Shown in pieces: positions 48,752-58,654 of a stretch of 64,000 nucleotides of DNA. How positions within the stretch are numbered: the first letter of the stretch is position 1; every line of letters starts with the position of its first letter. Where the stretch lies: contig NZ_CP060784.1 of NCBI RefSeq assembly GCF_014489555.1, positions 806,001 through 870,000 of the forward strand. The letters run 5' to 3'. This stretch comes from Hymenobacter qilianensis. Lineage in GTDB: Bacteria > Bacteroidota > Bacteroidia > Cytophagales > Hymenobacteraceae. The notes beneath the pieces are model-generated. The model searched no databases and was not told the DNA's origin. It saw only the letters and a list, made by a program, of their open reading frames with translations. Position numbers and translations under genes: made by a program.

Positions 48752-50422
48752 ATGGCCAACGGCTTTTTCAACGTTCCCACCCCGATTAACGAACCCGTTA
48801 AAGGCTACGCGCCAGGCTCCAAGGAGCGCGCCGAGTTGCAGCAGGCGCTGAAGGACCTCAAGCAGCAGCAGGTAGATATCCCGATGTACATCGGTGGGCA
48901 GGAAGTGCGCTCGGGCAAGACCAAAACCATTTCGCCCCCCCACGATCATAAGCACGTGCTGGGCCAGTTTCACGAGGGCGACGGCACACACGTAACCCAA
49001 GCCATTGAAGCCGCTTTGGCCGCCCGCCGCGACTGGGCCGAATTGCCCTGGGAGCACCGCGCCGCTATTTTCCTGAAAGCCGCTGAGTTGCTAGCTGGCC
49101 CTTACCGGGCTCGCCTGAATGCGGCTACCATGCTGGGCCAGAGCAAGAATGCTTTCCAGGCCGAAATCGACGCGGCTTGTGAGCTGATCGACTTTTTCCG
49201 GTTCAACGTGTATTTCCTACAGGAAATTTATAAGCAGCAGCCGGAGTCAGCGCCCGGCATGTGGAACCGTCTGGAGCACCGCCCGCTTGAAGGCTTTGTG
49301 TTTGCGCTTACACCCTTCAACTTCACTTCCATTGCCGGCAACCTGCCTACTTCGGCTGCGCTGATGGGCAACGTGGTAGTGTGGAAGCCCGCAAATACTC
49401 AGATTTATTCGGCTCACGTGCTGATGGAGCTATTCCAGGAAGCAGGCGTGCCGGCTGGCGTTATCAACCTCGTGTATGTGGATGGCCCCACGGCAGGTGA
49501 TGTCATTTTCAATCACCCAGAGTTTGCGGGCATTCATTTCACGGGCTCCACGGGCGTTTTCCAGAACATCTGGAAGACCATTGGCCAGAACATTCACAAG
49601 TACAAGTCGTATCCGCGCATTGTGGGCGAAACGGGCGGCAAGGACTTTATTCTGGCGCACCACTCGGCCCACCCACGTCAGGTAGCTACGGCCATTTCGC
49701 GGGGAGCGTTTGAGTATCAGGGCCAAAAGTGCTCAGCCGCAAGTCGCGTGTACATTCCTTCCAATCTTTATCCGGAGGTGAAAGCCTATTTGCAGGAGGA
49801 TTTGAAGTCGATGAAAATGGGCGACGTAGAAGATTTCGGCAACTTCATCAATGCTGTTATCAGCGAAGCTTCCTTCGATAAGCTGGCCAAGTACATCGAC
49901 GGCGCCAAGGAAGACTCAGCGGTAGAAATCATCGCAGGGGGCAATTATGACAAATCGAAAGGCTACTTCGTGGAGCCGACAGTGCTGGTAGCCAAAGACC
50001 CTAAGTACGTGACTATGTGCGAGGAGCTGTTCGGCCCCGTACTAACTATGCACGTCTACGACGCGGACCAGTTCGAAGAAACCCTTGACTTAGTAGACAG
50101 CACTTCGCCCTACGCGCTAACTGGCGCTATCTTCGGTCAAGACCGTTACGCTATCGATCTGGCATCGAAGCGCTTAGTAAACGCTGCCGGCAATTTTTAC
50201 ATCAACGATAAGCCAACCGGCGCGGTAGTTGGTCAGCAGCCCTTCGGCGGCGCTCGCGCTAGCGGCACCAACGATAAGGCCGGCTCTATGCTGAACCTGC
50301 TGCGCTGGGTATCGCCGCGCGCCATCAAGGAAACCTTCGTAACGCCCGTTGATTACCGTTATCCTTTCCTAGGCGTTGAGACGGGTGAGAACTTGAATAT
50401 AACTGGGCAAGGCGGTTTCTAA
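48752..50422 (+). CDS. pruA: L-glutamate gamma-semialdehyde dehydrogenase
   Basis: 556 residues from the ATG at 48752; the frame extends 38 codons upstream but that part is not coding. It begins MANGFFNVPTPINEPVKGYA, as in Bacteroidota PruA. NAD site and active residues: VWKPANTQIYSAHVLMELFQ, ETGGKDFILA (Glu) and EYQGQKCSAASR (Cys). PFGGARASGTNDKAG near the C-terminus is the family signature. It oxidises glutamate 5-semialdehyde to glutamate in proline breakdown. A separate terminator follows. Confidence 0.95.
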   Translation: MANGFFNVPTPINEPVKGYAPGSKERAELQQALKDLKQQQVDIPMYIGGQEVRSGKTKTISPPHDHKHVLGQFHEGDGTHVTQAIEAALAARRDWAELPWEHRAAIFLKAAELLAGPYRARLNAATMLGQSKNAFQAEIDAACELIDFFRFNVYFLQEIYKQQPESAPGMWNRLEHRPLEGFVFALTPFNFTSIAGNLPTSAALMGNVVVWKPANTQIYSAHVLMELFQEAGVPAGVINLVYVDGPTAGDVIFNHPEFAGIHFTGSTGVFQNIWKTIGQNIHKYKSYPRIVGETGGKDFILAHHSAHPRQVATAISRGAFEYQGQKCSAASRVYIPSNLYPEVKAYLQEDLKSMKMGDVEDFGNFINAVISEASFDKLAKYIDGAKEDSAVEIIAGGNYDKSKGYFVEPTVLVAKDPKYVTMCEELFGPVLTMHVYDADQFEETLDLVDSTSPYALTGAIFGQDRYAIDLASKRLVNAAGNFYINDKPTGAVVGQQPFGGARASGTNDKAGSMLNLLRWVSPRAIKETFVTPVDYRYPFLGVETGENLNITGQGGF

Positions 50423-50435
50423 ATCCTGCTCAAGA

Positions 50436-50478
50436 CGTAAAAAGCCCCCCAGGACTTATTCTGGGGGCTTTTTACGTT
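50436..50478. terminator. Bidirectional terminator after pruA
   Basis: ACGTAAAAAGCCCCCCAG, ACTTATT loop, CTGGGGGCTTTTTACGT. The palindrome extends through the A and T runs; the C arm has one more base than the G arm. Confidence 0.88.
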
Positions 50479-50590
50479 AAGTGTGTTTTATCTCATATCC
50501 TATTACTTTTCCGCTCGGCACCTGTTCTAATCATAGCTGAGAAGCAGATTTGTACTATATCTGCCTTTCTCACCTAGGTTCACCTTCACC

Positions 50591-50621
50591 TTTGTTCCCA
50601 AACCCGTACGCCTTACCTTTG
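50591..50621 (+). promoter_or_regulatory. nuo operon promoter
   Basis: TTTG at 50591-50594, 19-base spacer, TACCTTTG at 50614-50621. This is an exact match to the Bacteroidota sigma consensus TTTG-N19-TAnnTTTG. The start of transcription should be near 50626-50629, giving a leader of about 35 bases before the nuoA ATG. Confidence 0.75.
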
Positions 50622-50662
50622 CTTTTCAGTGCTGATTTTACTCTAGTCCTAATCTAGCTACT

Positions 50663-51055
50663 ATGTTTCTTGCCCTTCCTGCTGCGCAATACCAGCCTTC
50701 TGATTATCTCCCCATCCTGGTTCAGCTTGGGTTTGCCTTAGCTTTTGTTGCTTTTGCAATGATCGTATCTCACCTAGTTGGCCCTAACCGCAAGAGCGTC
50801 GTGAAGGACAGTTCTTTCGAGTGCGGCATCGAGTCGGTGGGTAACGCCCGCACTCCGATTTCGGTAAAGTACTTCCTAACAGCCATTCTATTCGTGCTGT
50901 TTGACGTGGAAGTTATCTTCATGTATCCTTGGGCTGTCAACTTTCGCTCGTTAGGTACTGAAGGCTTTCTTCAGATGATTGTATTCTTGGCCCTGCTCAT
51001 GGCAGGCTTCGTGTACGTCATTAAAAAGGGCGTATTACGCTGGACAGAGCGCTAA
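50663..51055 (+). CDS. nuoA: NADH-quinone oxidoreductase subunit A
   Basis: 130 residues, three membrane helices. Conserved SSFECGIES and FDVEVIFMYPWAV (with the Glu) are diagnostic. First gene of the operon, behind a strong promoter. Part of the membrane arm at the interface to the hydrophilic arm of proton-pumping complex I. Confidence 0.95.
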   Translation: MFLALPAAQYQPSDYLPILVQLGFALAFVAFAMIVSHLVGPNRKSVVKDSSFECGIESVGNARTPISVKYFLTAILFVLFDVEVIFMYPWAVNFRSLGTEGFLQMIVFLALLMAGFVYVIKKGVLRWTER

Positions 51056-51126
51056 AAGGCAAACTTTTGCGACCTGGCTGGTGTTCGTCAGATGGGTATT
51101 CCCATTCTTGAAATAGACTCTTTCTT

Positions 51127-51684
51127 ATGACTGATATACGAGTTCCTGAAATCAAAACAGTAGGTGCACCGGAAGGAATTGAGGGTGCAGGCTTCTTTGC
51201 AACTTCCTTGGAAAAGGTAGTTGGCATTGCCCGCGCTAATTCGCTCTGGCCTTTGCCTTTTGCTACTTCTTGCTGCGGCATTGAGTTCATGGCTACGATG
51301 GGTTCGCACTACGACATCTCTCGCTTCGGTTCGGAGCGGCCTTCGTTTTCGCCTCGTCAGGCCGACTTGCTCATGGTAATGGGTACGATTGCCAAGAAAA
51401 TGGCGCCCATCGTGAAGCAGGTTTATGAGCAAATGGCCGAGCCTCGCTGGGTACTGGCTATGGGCGCTTGCGCGTGCTCGGGGGGCATTTTTGACTCCTA
51501 TTCTGTACTTCAGGGCATCGACCGTATCATCCCCGTTGATGTGTACGTGCCCGGCTGCCCTCCCCGTCCTGAGCAAGTGCTCGACGGATTGATGCGGGTA
51601 CAGGACCTGGCTAAAAACGAGTCTATCCGCCGCCGCAACTCACCTGAGTATCAGGCGCTGTTGGCCTCTTATAACATTAAATAA
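51127..51684 (+). CDS. nuoB: NADH-quinone oxidoreductase subunit B
   Basis: 185 residues. The N2 [4Fe-4S] cluster ligands are the adjacent Cys pair in TSCCGIEFM, the Cys in [14 protein letters not shown] and the one in [10 protein letters not shown]2 hands electrons to quinone. Immediately followed by a long palindrome that begins at the last base of the stop codon. Confidence 0.97.
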   Translation: MTDIRVPEIKTVGAPEGIEGAGFFATSLEKVVGIARANSLWPLPFATSCCGIEFMATMGSHYDISRFGSERPSFSPRQADLLMVMGTIAKKMAPIVKQVYEQMAEPRWVLAMGACACSGGIFDSYSVLQGIDRIIPVDVYVPGCPPRPEQVLDGLMRVQDLAKNESIRRRNSPEYQALLASYNIK

Positions 51685-51748
51685 GAAGCTAGGTCTAAGG
51701 AGTCAGGAGCTAGAATATTATGCTCCTGACTCCTTAGACCTAGCTTCT
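51684..51748. repeat. Long perfect palindrome between nuoB and nuoC
   Basis: Arms at 51684-51710 and 51722-51748 (27 bases each, beginning AGAAGCTAGGTCTAAGGAGT) pair perfectly around an 11-base loop TAGAATATTAT. There is no T run, so it is not a normal terminator; it could protect or attenuate the mRNA inside the operon. Confidence 0.85.
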
Positions 51749-51762
51749 AGCTTCTTCCTAAA

Positions 51763-52329
51763 ATGGCTGAATCGAACGAAGAATCCACTGTTGCTCAAAC
51801 TGCTGTAATCGAAACCGACCCTAATAAGCTGACCAATGCTCGGGTGCTCACTACCCTTCAGCAGCTATTTGGCGAAGATGCTTTTACCGACGTAGAAGAG
51901 CCTTACGGCTTGCTAACGGCCACAACCACGCGCGAGCGGATTCACGAAATCATTCAGACCCTGCACGGCGAGCCAATCCTGCAGTTCAACTTTCTGACCA
52001 CCATGTGCGGGATTCACTATCCTGAGAACGAGGGTCAGGAGTTGGGAGTGATCTATCATCTGCACAGCTTAGTGCACAATGTGCGCCTACGGCTAAAAAT
52101 CTTTTTCCCGATTATCGATCCGGCCGTTCCTACGCTCACCGACATCTACGCTACGGCGAACTGGATGGAGCGCGAGACTTTCGACTTCTTCGGCATCATC
52201 TTCACGGGCCATCCCAACCTCATCCGTATTCTCAATGTTGAGGATATGGACTACCACCCCATGCGGCGAGAGTATCCGCTGGAGGACGGCACCCGCGAAG
52301 ACAAAACTGACCTGTTTTTCGGCCGCTAG
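51763..52329 (+). CDS. nuoC: NADH-quinone oxidoreductase subunit C
   Basis: 188 residues, separate from NuoD as in most Bacteroidota. WMERETFDFFGIIFTGHPNLIRILN and MRREYPLEDG are the NuoC signature. Peripheral arm. Confidence 0.93.
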   Translation: MAESNEESTVAQTAVIETDPNKLTNARVLTTLQQLFGEDAFTDVEEPYGLLTATTTRERIHEIIQTLHGEPILQFNFLTTMCGIHYPENEGQELGVIYHLHSLVHNVRLRLKIFFPIIDPAVPTLTDIYATANWMERETFDFFGIIFTGHPNLIRILNVEDMDYHPMRREYPLEDGTREDKTDLFFGR

Positions 52330-52347
52330 GCCCCTGATACCTTTATC

Positions 52348-53610
52348 ATGGCAGTAAACGACACGCTGGAAGGCACCCATAAGATTCACCAGGAAGCCCG
52401 CGAGCAGCAGCACAACCAGCTCGTGCCCACCCTCAACGACTTTAGCCAAGAGCTAACGACGCTGAACCTGGGCCCGACGCACCCTGCTACCCACGGCATT
52501 TTTCAGAACATCCTGCAAATGGACGGGGAGCGGATCATTTCCGGCGTTCCTACCATTGGCTACATTCACCGGGCTTTCGAAAAGATTGCCGAGAGGCGGC
52601 CGTTCTACCAGATCACACCCCTCACCGACCGGATGAACTACTGCTCCAGTCCCATCAACAACATGGGCTGGCACATGACGGTAGAAAAGCTGCTAGGCAT
52701 CACCGTTCCAAAGCGCGCGCAGTACATGCGCGTGATTATGATGGAGTTGGCTCGCATCACTGACCACCTCATCTGTAATTCCATTCTGGGAGTAGATACG
52801 GGCGCCTTCACTGGCTTCCTGTACGTGTTTCAGGAGCGCGAAAAGGTCTACGAGATTTACGAGGAAGTTTGTGGCGCGCGTCTTACGACCAATATGGGTC
52901 GGGTAGGCGGTATGGAGCGCGACTTCTCGCCCGTGGCTATCGAGAAGCTGCGCAAGTGGCTGAAGGAGTTTCCGGCTGTAATGCGTGAGTTTGAGAGCAT
53001 GTTTACCCGCAACCGCATCTTCATGGATCGAGTGGTAAACGTGGGTCCGATCTCGGCGGAGAAGGCTTTGAACTACGGTTTCACGGGTCCTAACCTGCGG
53101 GCCGCTGGTGTTGACTATGATGTGCGGGTAATGAACCCCTATTCATCTTACGAGGACTTCGATTTTGAAATCCCGGTAGGCACCAATGGCGATACGTATG
53201 ACCGTTTCCTGGTTCGCAACGAGGAAATTTGGCAGAGCTTGCGCATTATCAATCAGGCGCTTGATAATCTACCCGAAGGTCCGTACCACGCCGACGCGCC
53301 CCACTATTATTTGCCCCCTAAGCAGGCCGTGTACAAAAACATGGAGGCTCTGATCTACCACTTCAAGATCATCATGGGTGAGATTGAAGCGCCGGTGGGT
53401 GAGGTATATCACTCCGTGGAAGGCGGCAATGGTGAGCTGGGCTTCTATCTGATTTCGGATGGCGGCCGCACGCCGTATCGCCTGCATTTCCGTCGCCCCT
53501 GCTTTATTTACTACCAAGCCTACTCCGAAATGGTAGTAGGCACCAGCCTCTCCGACGCCATCGTGATTCTAAGCTCGATGAATGTAATTGCCGGCGAACT
53601 GGACGCGTAG
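52348..53610 (+). CDS. nuoD: NADH-quinone oxidoreductase subunit D
   Basis: 420 residues. LNLGPTHPATHG near residue 35 and the RRPFYQITPLTDRMNYCSSP region belong to the 49-kDa quinone-site subunit. The C-terminus ends DAIVILSSMNVIAGELDA. 18 bases after nuoC. Confidence 0.97.
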   Translation: MAVNDTLEGTHKIHQEAREQQHNQLVPTLNDFSQELTTLNLGPTHPATHGIFQNILQMDGERIISGVPTIGYIHRAFEKIAERRPFYQITPLTDRMNYCSSPINNMGWHMTVEKLLGITVPKRAQYMRVIMMELARITDHLICNSILGVDTGAFTGFLYVFQEREKVYEIYEEVCGARLTTNMGRVGGMERDFSPVAIEKLRKWLKEFPAVMREFESMFTRNRIFMDRVVNVGPISAEKALNYGFTGPNLRAAGVDYDVRVMNPYSSYEDFDFEIPVGTNGDTYDRFLVRNEEIWQSLRIINQALDNLPEGPYHADAPHYYLPPKQAVYKNMEALIYHFKIIMGEIEAPVGEVYHSVEGGNGELGFYLISDGGRTPYRLHFRRPCFIYYQAYSEMVVGTSLSDAIVILSSMNVIAGELDA

Positions 53611-53631
53611 TTTTTGTTGAATTTGCCCCCT

Positions 53632-54189
53632 ATGGAAGTTACGACTGCTCCCGCTAAACCTCAATTTTCGGCCGCTGCCCAAGCCGAGATTCAGCGCATC
53701 ATTAAGCGATACCCTGAGGACCGCAAGAAATCGGCCCTGCTGCCGCTGCTCCACATCGCTCAGGCGGAGTTTGGCGGTTGGGTCAGTCCTGAAGTACAAG
53801 ATTTGGTAGCCGAAACGCTGGGTCTCAAGCCAATCGAGGTGTATGAGGTGTCGTCGTTTTACACAATGTTCAATCTCAAGCCGGTTGGCAAGCATGTGCT
53901 GGAAATCTGCCGCACGGGTCCTTGCATGTTGCGCGGTTCGGATGAGCTGACGGAGAACTTGGAGCGCATTACAGGGGCTAAAGTAGGCGAAACTTCACCT
54001 GATGGCATGTTTACTATTAAGATGGTTGAGTGTCTGGCGGCTTGTGGCTTTGCACCGGTTGTGCAGGTGCGGGAGAAATACTACGAGAGCCTTGAAACGC
54101 CCGAAGCAGTAGATGCTATGCTCACTGAATTACGCAGTATGGTGCATCGCCCGCTGTTGCCGTGGGAAGAGCAGCAAACTAACGCTTAG
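53632..54189 (+). CDS. nuoE: NADH-quinone oxidoreductase subunit E
   Basis: 185 residues from the ATG at 53632 (an in-frame TTG at 53614 is possible). CRTGPCMLRGSDEL and VECLAACGFAPVVQV are the four Cys that hold the N1a [2Fe-2S] cluster. Thioredoxin-like domain. Confidence 0.95.
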   Translation: MEVTTAPAKPQFSAAAQAEIQRIIKRYPEDRKKSALLPLLHIAQAEFGGWVSPEVQDLVAETLGLKPIEVYEVSSFYTMFNLKPVGKHVLEICRTGPCMLRGSDELTENLERITGAKVGETSPDGMFTIKMVECLAACGFAPVVQVREKYYESLETPEAVDAMLTELRSMVHRPLLPWEEQQTNA

Positions 54190-54263
54190 CATTCAAGCGC
54201 CTTACTCGCTTGGAGAATAAATACAATTAACCCTTCACTCCTACCCCTTACGCTGGAGAAATC

Positions 54264-55602
54264 ATGGGACGCAAGCTATTAACTGAACATATAAATGTCG
54301 AGGGAATCGACACGTTTGAGGTCTACCGCAAACACGGTGGTTACCGCTCCGTGGAAAAGGCTCTTAAGACGATGACGCCCGATGAGGTGGTGGAGGAAGT
54401 CAAAAAGTCGGGCCTACGCGGGCGCGGCGGCGCGGGCTTCCCAACGGGTATGAAGTGGAGCTTTTTAGCTAAGCCAGAAGGTGTGCCGCGCTATCTAGTA
54501 TGCAACGCTGATGAATCGGAGCCTGGTACCTTTAAGGACCGCCAGCTGATGTCGAAGCTGCCGCACCTGCTCATTGAGGGCATGATTACGGGCAGCTATG
54601 CTCTGGGCGCGCGCACCAGCTACATCTACATCCGTGGTGAGTTGTTGTACGTGCTGCGCATTCTGGAAAAAGCTATTGCCGAAGCTTATGCGGCTGGCTT
54701 TTTGGGTGAAAACATTCTCGGCTCGGGCTACTCCCTAGATTTGCATGTTCACCCCGGCGGTGGCGCTTACATCTGCGGCGAGGAAACAGCTTTGTTGGAA
54801 TCATTGGAAGGCAAGCGTGGTAACCCGCGTAATAAGCCCCCATTCCCGGCTGTGCAAGGCCTTTATGCCCGGCCTACGGTGGTCAACAACGTAGAATCGA
54901 TTGCTGCGGTGCCAGTTATTGTGAACGAAGGGGCGACGAGTACGCTAAAATCGGCATTGGCAAAAGCACGGGCACTAAGCTTATTTCCGCTTGCGGCCAC
55001 TTGAATAAGCCCGGCATCTACGAAATCGAATTAGGCGTTCCCGTTGAGGAGTTTATTTACTCCGACGAATACTGCGGCGGCATCTGGAAAGGACGTGAGC
55101 TGAAGGCTGTAGTAGCTGGTGGCTCTTCCGTCCCGATTCTGCCTAATGAGCTTATCTTGAAAACAGCCGCCGGCGAGCCACGCCTCATGACGTATGAGTC
55201 ACTATCCGATGGTGGCTTCGTGACGGGCACCATGCTCGGCTCGGGGGCTTTATTGCCATGGACGAGACGACTTGTATCGTGCGCAACACCTGGAATTTCT
55301 CGCGCTTTTACCACCATGAGTCGTGCGGACAGTGTTCACCCTGCCGCGAAGGCACGGGCTGGCTGGAGAAAGTGCTTCACCGCTTGGAGCACGGCCATGG
55401 CTCTCTGCACGATATCGACCTACTGGTGAGCGTAGCCAAGCAGATTGAGGGCAACACAATTTGCCCCTTGGGTGAAGCAGCGGCTTGGCCCGTAGCTGCG
55501 GCAGTACGCCACTTCCGTGACGAGTTTGAGTGGCACGTAAAGCATCCGCAGGAAGCTACTCGCCCTGGCGCGGTATACCCTGGCAAAGCCGTTTTGGCCT
55601 AA
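54264..55602 (+). CDS. nuoF: NADH-quinone oxidoreductase subunit F (two frameshifts)
   Basis: Reconstructed as 446 residues, the family length. It binds FMN and [35 protein letters not shown] and [19 protein letters not shown]. The N3 [4Fe-4S] Cys are in [13 protein letters not shown], plus a further Cys in [13 protein letters not shown]. As sequenced it breaks at G run 54930-54933 (adding G gives [14 protein letters not shown]) and at 55253-55257 (adding G gives [17 protein letters not shown]). The essential nature of the gene in a full operon argues for sequence errors. Confidence 0.93.
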
Positions 55603-55670
55603 GGCATTCATCTTTACCACTTACTGAACACTGCGAACCGAAGGACGACGAAGTCAAACTCTGCGGGAAA

Positions 55671-55678
55671 TACCTTTG
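55671..55678 (+). promoter_or_regulatory. Possible internal -7 box ahead of nuoG
   Basis: TACCTTTG, 35 bases before the nuoG ATG, with no clear -33 element. It may give extra transcription of nuoG-J. Confidence 0.35.
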
Positions 55679-55713
55679 CTTCGGTTCAGATAATACGTTT
55701 CTGACCACTTATA

Positions 55714-56715
55714 ATGGCTAAAATAACTTTTGACGGCATCGAGGTAGAAGTTCCGGATGGAACAACCATCCTCAACGCGGCTCGCACCATAGGCGGCGGT
55801 ATCGTGCCGCCGGCCATGTGCTATTATACCCCACTGAAGGGCTCGGGGGGCAAATGTCGGGCTTGCCTGGTGCGCGTTGCCGCTGGTTCTACCAAAGATC
55901 CGCGCCCGATGCCTAAGCTGGTGGCCTCGTGCATTACGCCCGTGCAAGATGGCATGGTCGTGGAAAACACCACTTCCGAGCAAGTACTCAATGTGCGCAA
56001 GGGCATTGTGGAAATGCTGCTCATCAATCACCCCCTGGACTGCCCCGTGTGCGACCAGGCTGGTGAGTGTGACTTACAGAACTTCGCCTTCGAGCACGGC
56101 GTGTCCACTACCCGCTACGAAGAAGAGCGCCGCACCTTCGAGAAGATTGACATCGGCCCGCTAATTCAGCTGCACATGACGCGCTGCATTCTGTGCTACC
56201 GTTGCGTGTACACCGCCGACCAGCTCACCCCAGAGCGCGTACACGGCGTATTGGGCCGCGGCGACGCTTCCGAAATCGGCACTTACATCGAGAACATTAT
56301 CGACAATGACTTCTCTGGTAATGTCATCGACGTATGCCCGGTTGGCGCGCTTACTGACAAAACCTGGCGCTTTAAGCAGCGGGTGTGGTTTACTAAGCCC
56401 GTAAATGCCCACCGCGACTGTCCCAAGTGCACCGGCAACGTAGTGCTGTGGTACAAAGGCAAAGACGTATTGCGTATAACAGCTCGCAAAAACGAGTACG
56501 GTGAAGTAAAAGAGTGGATTTGCAACGAGTGTCGCTTCGAGAAGAAGGAAACCTCCGACTGGACTATTGAAGGTCCCGCGCACATCGATCGGACGTCAGT
56601 TATTTCGGCCAACCATTATGAGTTGCCCGTAATAAATCCGCAGATTATCGCAGATTTGCCGGAGAGTTCAGTGCGCGATTTGGAGCAAAATCCTCCCCTG
56701 AAATTGGGTAATTAA
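55714..56715 (+). CDS. nuoG: NADH-quinone oxidoreductase subunit G, short form
   Basis: 333 residues. N-terminal [2Fe-2S] Cys are in MCYYTPLKGSGGKCRACLV; the His-Cys3 [4Fe-4S] motif is HPLDCPVCDQAGEC; two further Cys groups are TRCILCYRC and DVCPVGALT; the last domain has HRDCPKC and WICNEC. The molybdopterin-like domain of longer NuoG proteins is absent. Short NuoG is usual in Bacteroidota, so this is complete, not truncated. Confidence 0.9.
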   Translation: MAKITFDGIEVEVPDGTTILNAARTIGGGIVPPAMCYYTPLKGSGGKCRACLVRVAAGSTKDPRPMPKLVASCITPVQDGMVVENTTSEQVLNVRKGIVEMLLINHPLDCPVCDQAGECDLQNFAFEHGVSTTRYEEERRTFEKIDIGPLIQLHMTRCILCYRCVYTADQLTPERVHGVLGRGDASEIGTYIENIIDNDFSGNVIDVCPVGALTDKTWRFKQRVWFTKPVNAHRDCPKCTGNVVLWYKGKDVLRITARKNEYGEVKEWICNECRFEKKETSDWTIEGPAHIDRTSVISANHYELPVINPQIIADLPESSVRDLEQNPPLKLGN

Positions 56716-56791
56716 TTAGATACTAACTGTGTATTGTTGAGTTTATAACTAACTTATACACAGGCAGTAACCAGAACTAGTAATATTATAC

Positions 56792-57841
56792 ATGGAACTT
56801 CCCGCACTGGGCTGGCAAGCCCTCGTTATTCTGGTGGTGTTCGGCGTTTCGCTGCTCATCGCCACGTATTCTACTTATGCGGAGCGCGTTATTGCGGCCT
56901 TTCTGCAAGACCGGGTTGGTCCTGATCGGGCTGGCCCTTTCGGGTTGCTGCAGCCGCTGGCTGATGCGGTTAAGCTCTTCACGAAAGAAGAGTTTTTCCC
57001 GGCCGGCTCCAATCGTGCGCTTTTCGTTTTTGGGCCCTGCTTGGCCATGGTCACGGCCCTGATGGCGTCGGCGGTTATTCCCTTCGGCAACTATTTACAG
57101 TTCGGCAGCACCATCATCTGGCTGCAAGGCATTGAAGTAAATATCGGAATGCTGTATGTGTTCGGCGTAGTTTCGCTGGGGGTGTATGGTATTATGATTG
57201 GTGGCTGGGCTTCCAACAATAAATTCTCGTTGCTGGGGGCCATTCGTGCCGCTTCACAGAACATAAGCTACGAGCTGGCCATGGGCCTTTCGCTGATTGC
57301 GGTACTGATGATTAGTGAAACCCTGTCGTTGCGCGAAATCACGCTGCAACAGTCGGTACCCGGCGAGTGGCAATTCTGGAACATTGTAAAGCAGCCGCTG
57401 GGCTTTATCATCTTCATTGTCTGCGCTTTCGCTGAAACCAACCGTACTCCTTTCGATTTGCCGGAGTGCGAAACGGAATTGGTAGGTGGGTATCACACTG
57501 AGTACAGCTCAATGAAGATGGGTCTGTACTTATTCGCTGAATATATCAACGTGTTCGTGGCTTCGGCCGTGATGAGCGTGCTGTACTTTGGCGGCTTCAA
57601 CTTCCCGTTCCAGTATGAGTTGCGCGCTTTCCTGGCTGAGTCACAGGGAATGGTAACGGCCCATAACATTGTGACGGGCTTAGGAGTGGTAGCCATCTTT
57701 GTTAAGATTTTCTCCTTCATTTTCTTCTTTATGTGGGTGCGCTGGACCTTGCCCCGCTTCCGCTACGACCAGCTCATGCGCTTGGGCTGGACTATCTTGA
57801 TTCCGCTGGCCATTTTCAATATTCTGCTTACTGGGGGCTAA
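56792..57841 (+). CDS. nuoH: NADH-quinone oxidoreductase subunit H
   Basis: 349 residues, eight membrane helices. YAERVIAAFLQDRVGPDRAGP and AETNRTPFDLPECETELVGGYHTEYSSMK are the family marks near the quinone chamber. Confidence 0.96.
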   Translation: MELPALGWQALVILVVFGVSLLIATYSTYAERVIAAFLQDRVGPDRAGPFGLLQPLADAVKLFTKEEFFPAGSNRALFVFGPCLAMVTALMASAVIPFGNYLQFGSTIIWLQGIEVNIGMLYVFGVVSLGVYGIMIGGWASNNKFSLLGAIRAASQNISYELAMGLSLIAVLMISETLSLREITLQQSVPGEWQFWNIVKQPLGFIIFIVCAFAETNRTPFDLPECETELVGGYHTEYSSMKMGLYLFAEYINVFVASAVMSVLYFGGFNFPFQYELRAFLAESQGMVTAHNIVTGLGVVAIFVKIFSFIFFFMWVRWTLPRFRYDQLMRLGWTILIPLAIFNILLTGG

Positions 57842-57955
57842 TTGTGTTCAACATTATCCCACAGGTACCGAAGTGGTGGCTGCTGCAGTAATTCGGCTCG
57901 TAAGTAGATTCCCAGGCTGCTCATCCGATTCACTCGGATTTAGAAACTAACCATC

Positions 57956-58534
57956 ATGCAACCCTTAAGCAATAGAGCCAAGATACTGGCAAAGAAGCCG
58001 ATGACGCTCGCCGAGCGTGCATACTTGCCGGCTATTTTCCAAGGTCTGAGCATTACAATGCGGCACTTTTTCTCCAAGAAGGCTACCATTCGGTATCCGG
58101 AGGAAACGCGGCCGTTCTCTCCTATTTTCCGTGGCCTACACGTACTTAAGCGCGATGAGCAGGGCCGGGAACGGTGTACTGCTTGCGGCCTTTGCGCTGT
58201 AGCCTGCCCCGCCGAAGCTATTACGATGGTAGCCGGCGAACGGAAGAAGGGCGAAGAAGGTCTTTACCGCGAAGAGAAATACGCCGTCAGCTACGAGGTG
58301 AACATGTTGCGCTGCATTTTCTGCGGCCTCTGCGAGGAAGCCTGCCCGAAAGCCGCCGTGTACCTGCAAGCCGATAAAATGGCTCCCCCACGCTTCGAGC
58401 GCGACGAGTTCATTTACGGCAAGGACCGCTTAGTAGAGCCTGTATCACCGGATGCTCGCTCTCAGCGTGGCATTCAGCTGACACCCGAGCAGGCAGAGGT
58501 ATTGCGCAATAAAATGGCTCAGCAACCGGCCTAA
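57956..58534 (+). CDS. nuoI: NADH-quinone oxidoreductase subunit I
   Basis: 192 residues. Two ferredoxin-type motifs: CTACGLCAVACPAEA and CIFCGLCEEACPKAA bind N6a and N6b. The N-terminus is an amphipathic membrane-associated helix. Confidence 0.96.
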   Translation: MQPLSNRAKILAKKPMTLAERAYLPAIFQGLSITMRHFFSKKATIRYPEETRPFSPIFRGLHVLKRDEQGRERCTACGLCAVACPAEAITMVAGERKKGEEGLYREEKYAVSYEVNMLRCIFCGLCEEACPKAAVYLQADKMAPPRFERDEFIYGKDRLVEPVSPDARSQRGIQLTPEQAEVLRNKMAQQPA

Positions 58535-58654
58535 GTTCAGGTCGCTGCCGAACGGGCCACCACTTGCTGGAAACGATAAAAAAACCCCCAGCCCCGATTA
58601 CTCAACGACTAAGTGAAATGAGCTCCGCTATTTCTCTTGGTGTTACCTTCGCTT

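Noticed and set aside
55714..56715. nuoG as truncated
   Set aside because: All iron-sulfur motifs are present and short NuoG is usual in Bacteroidota.
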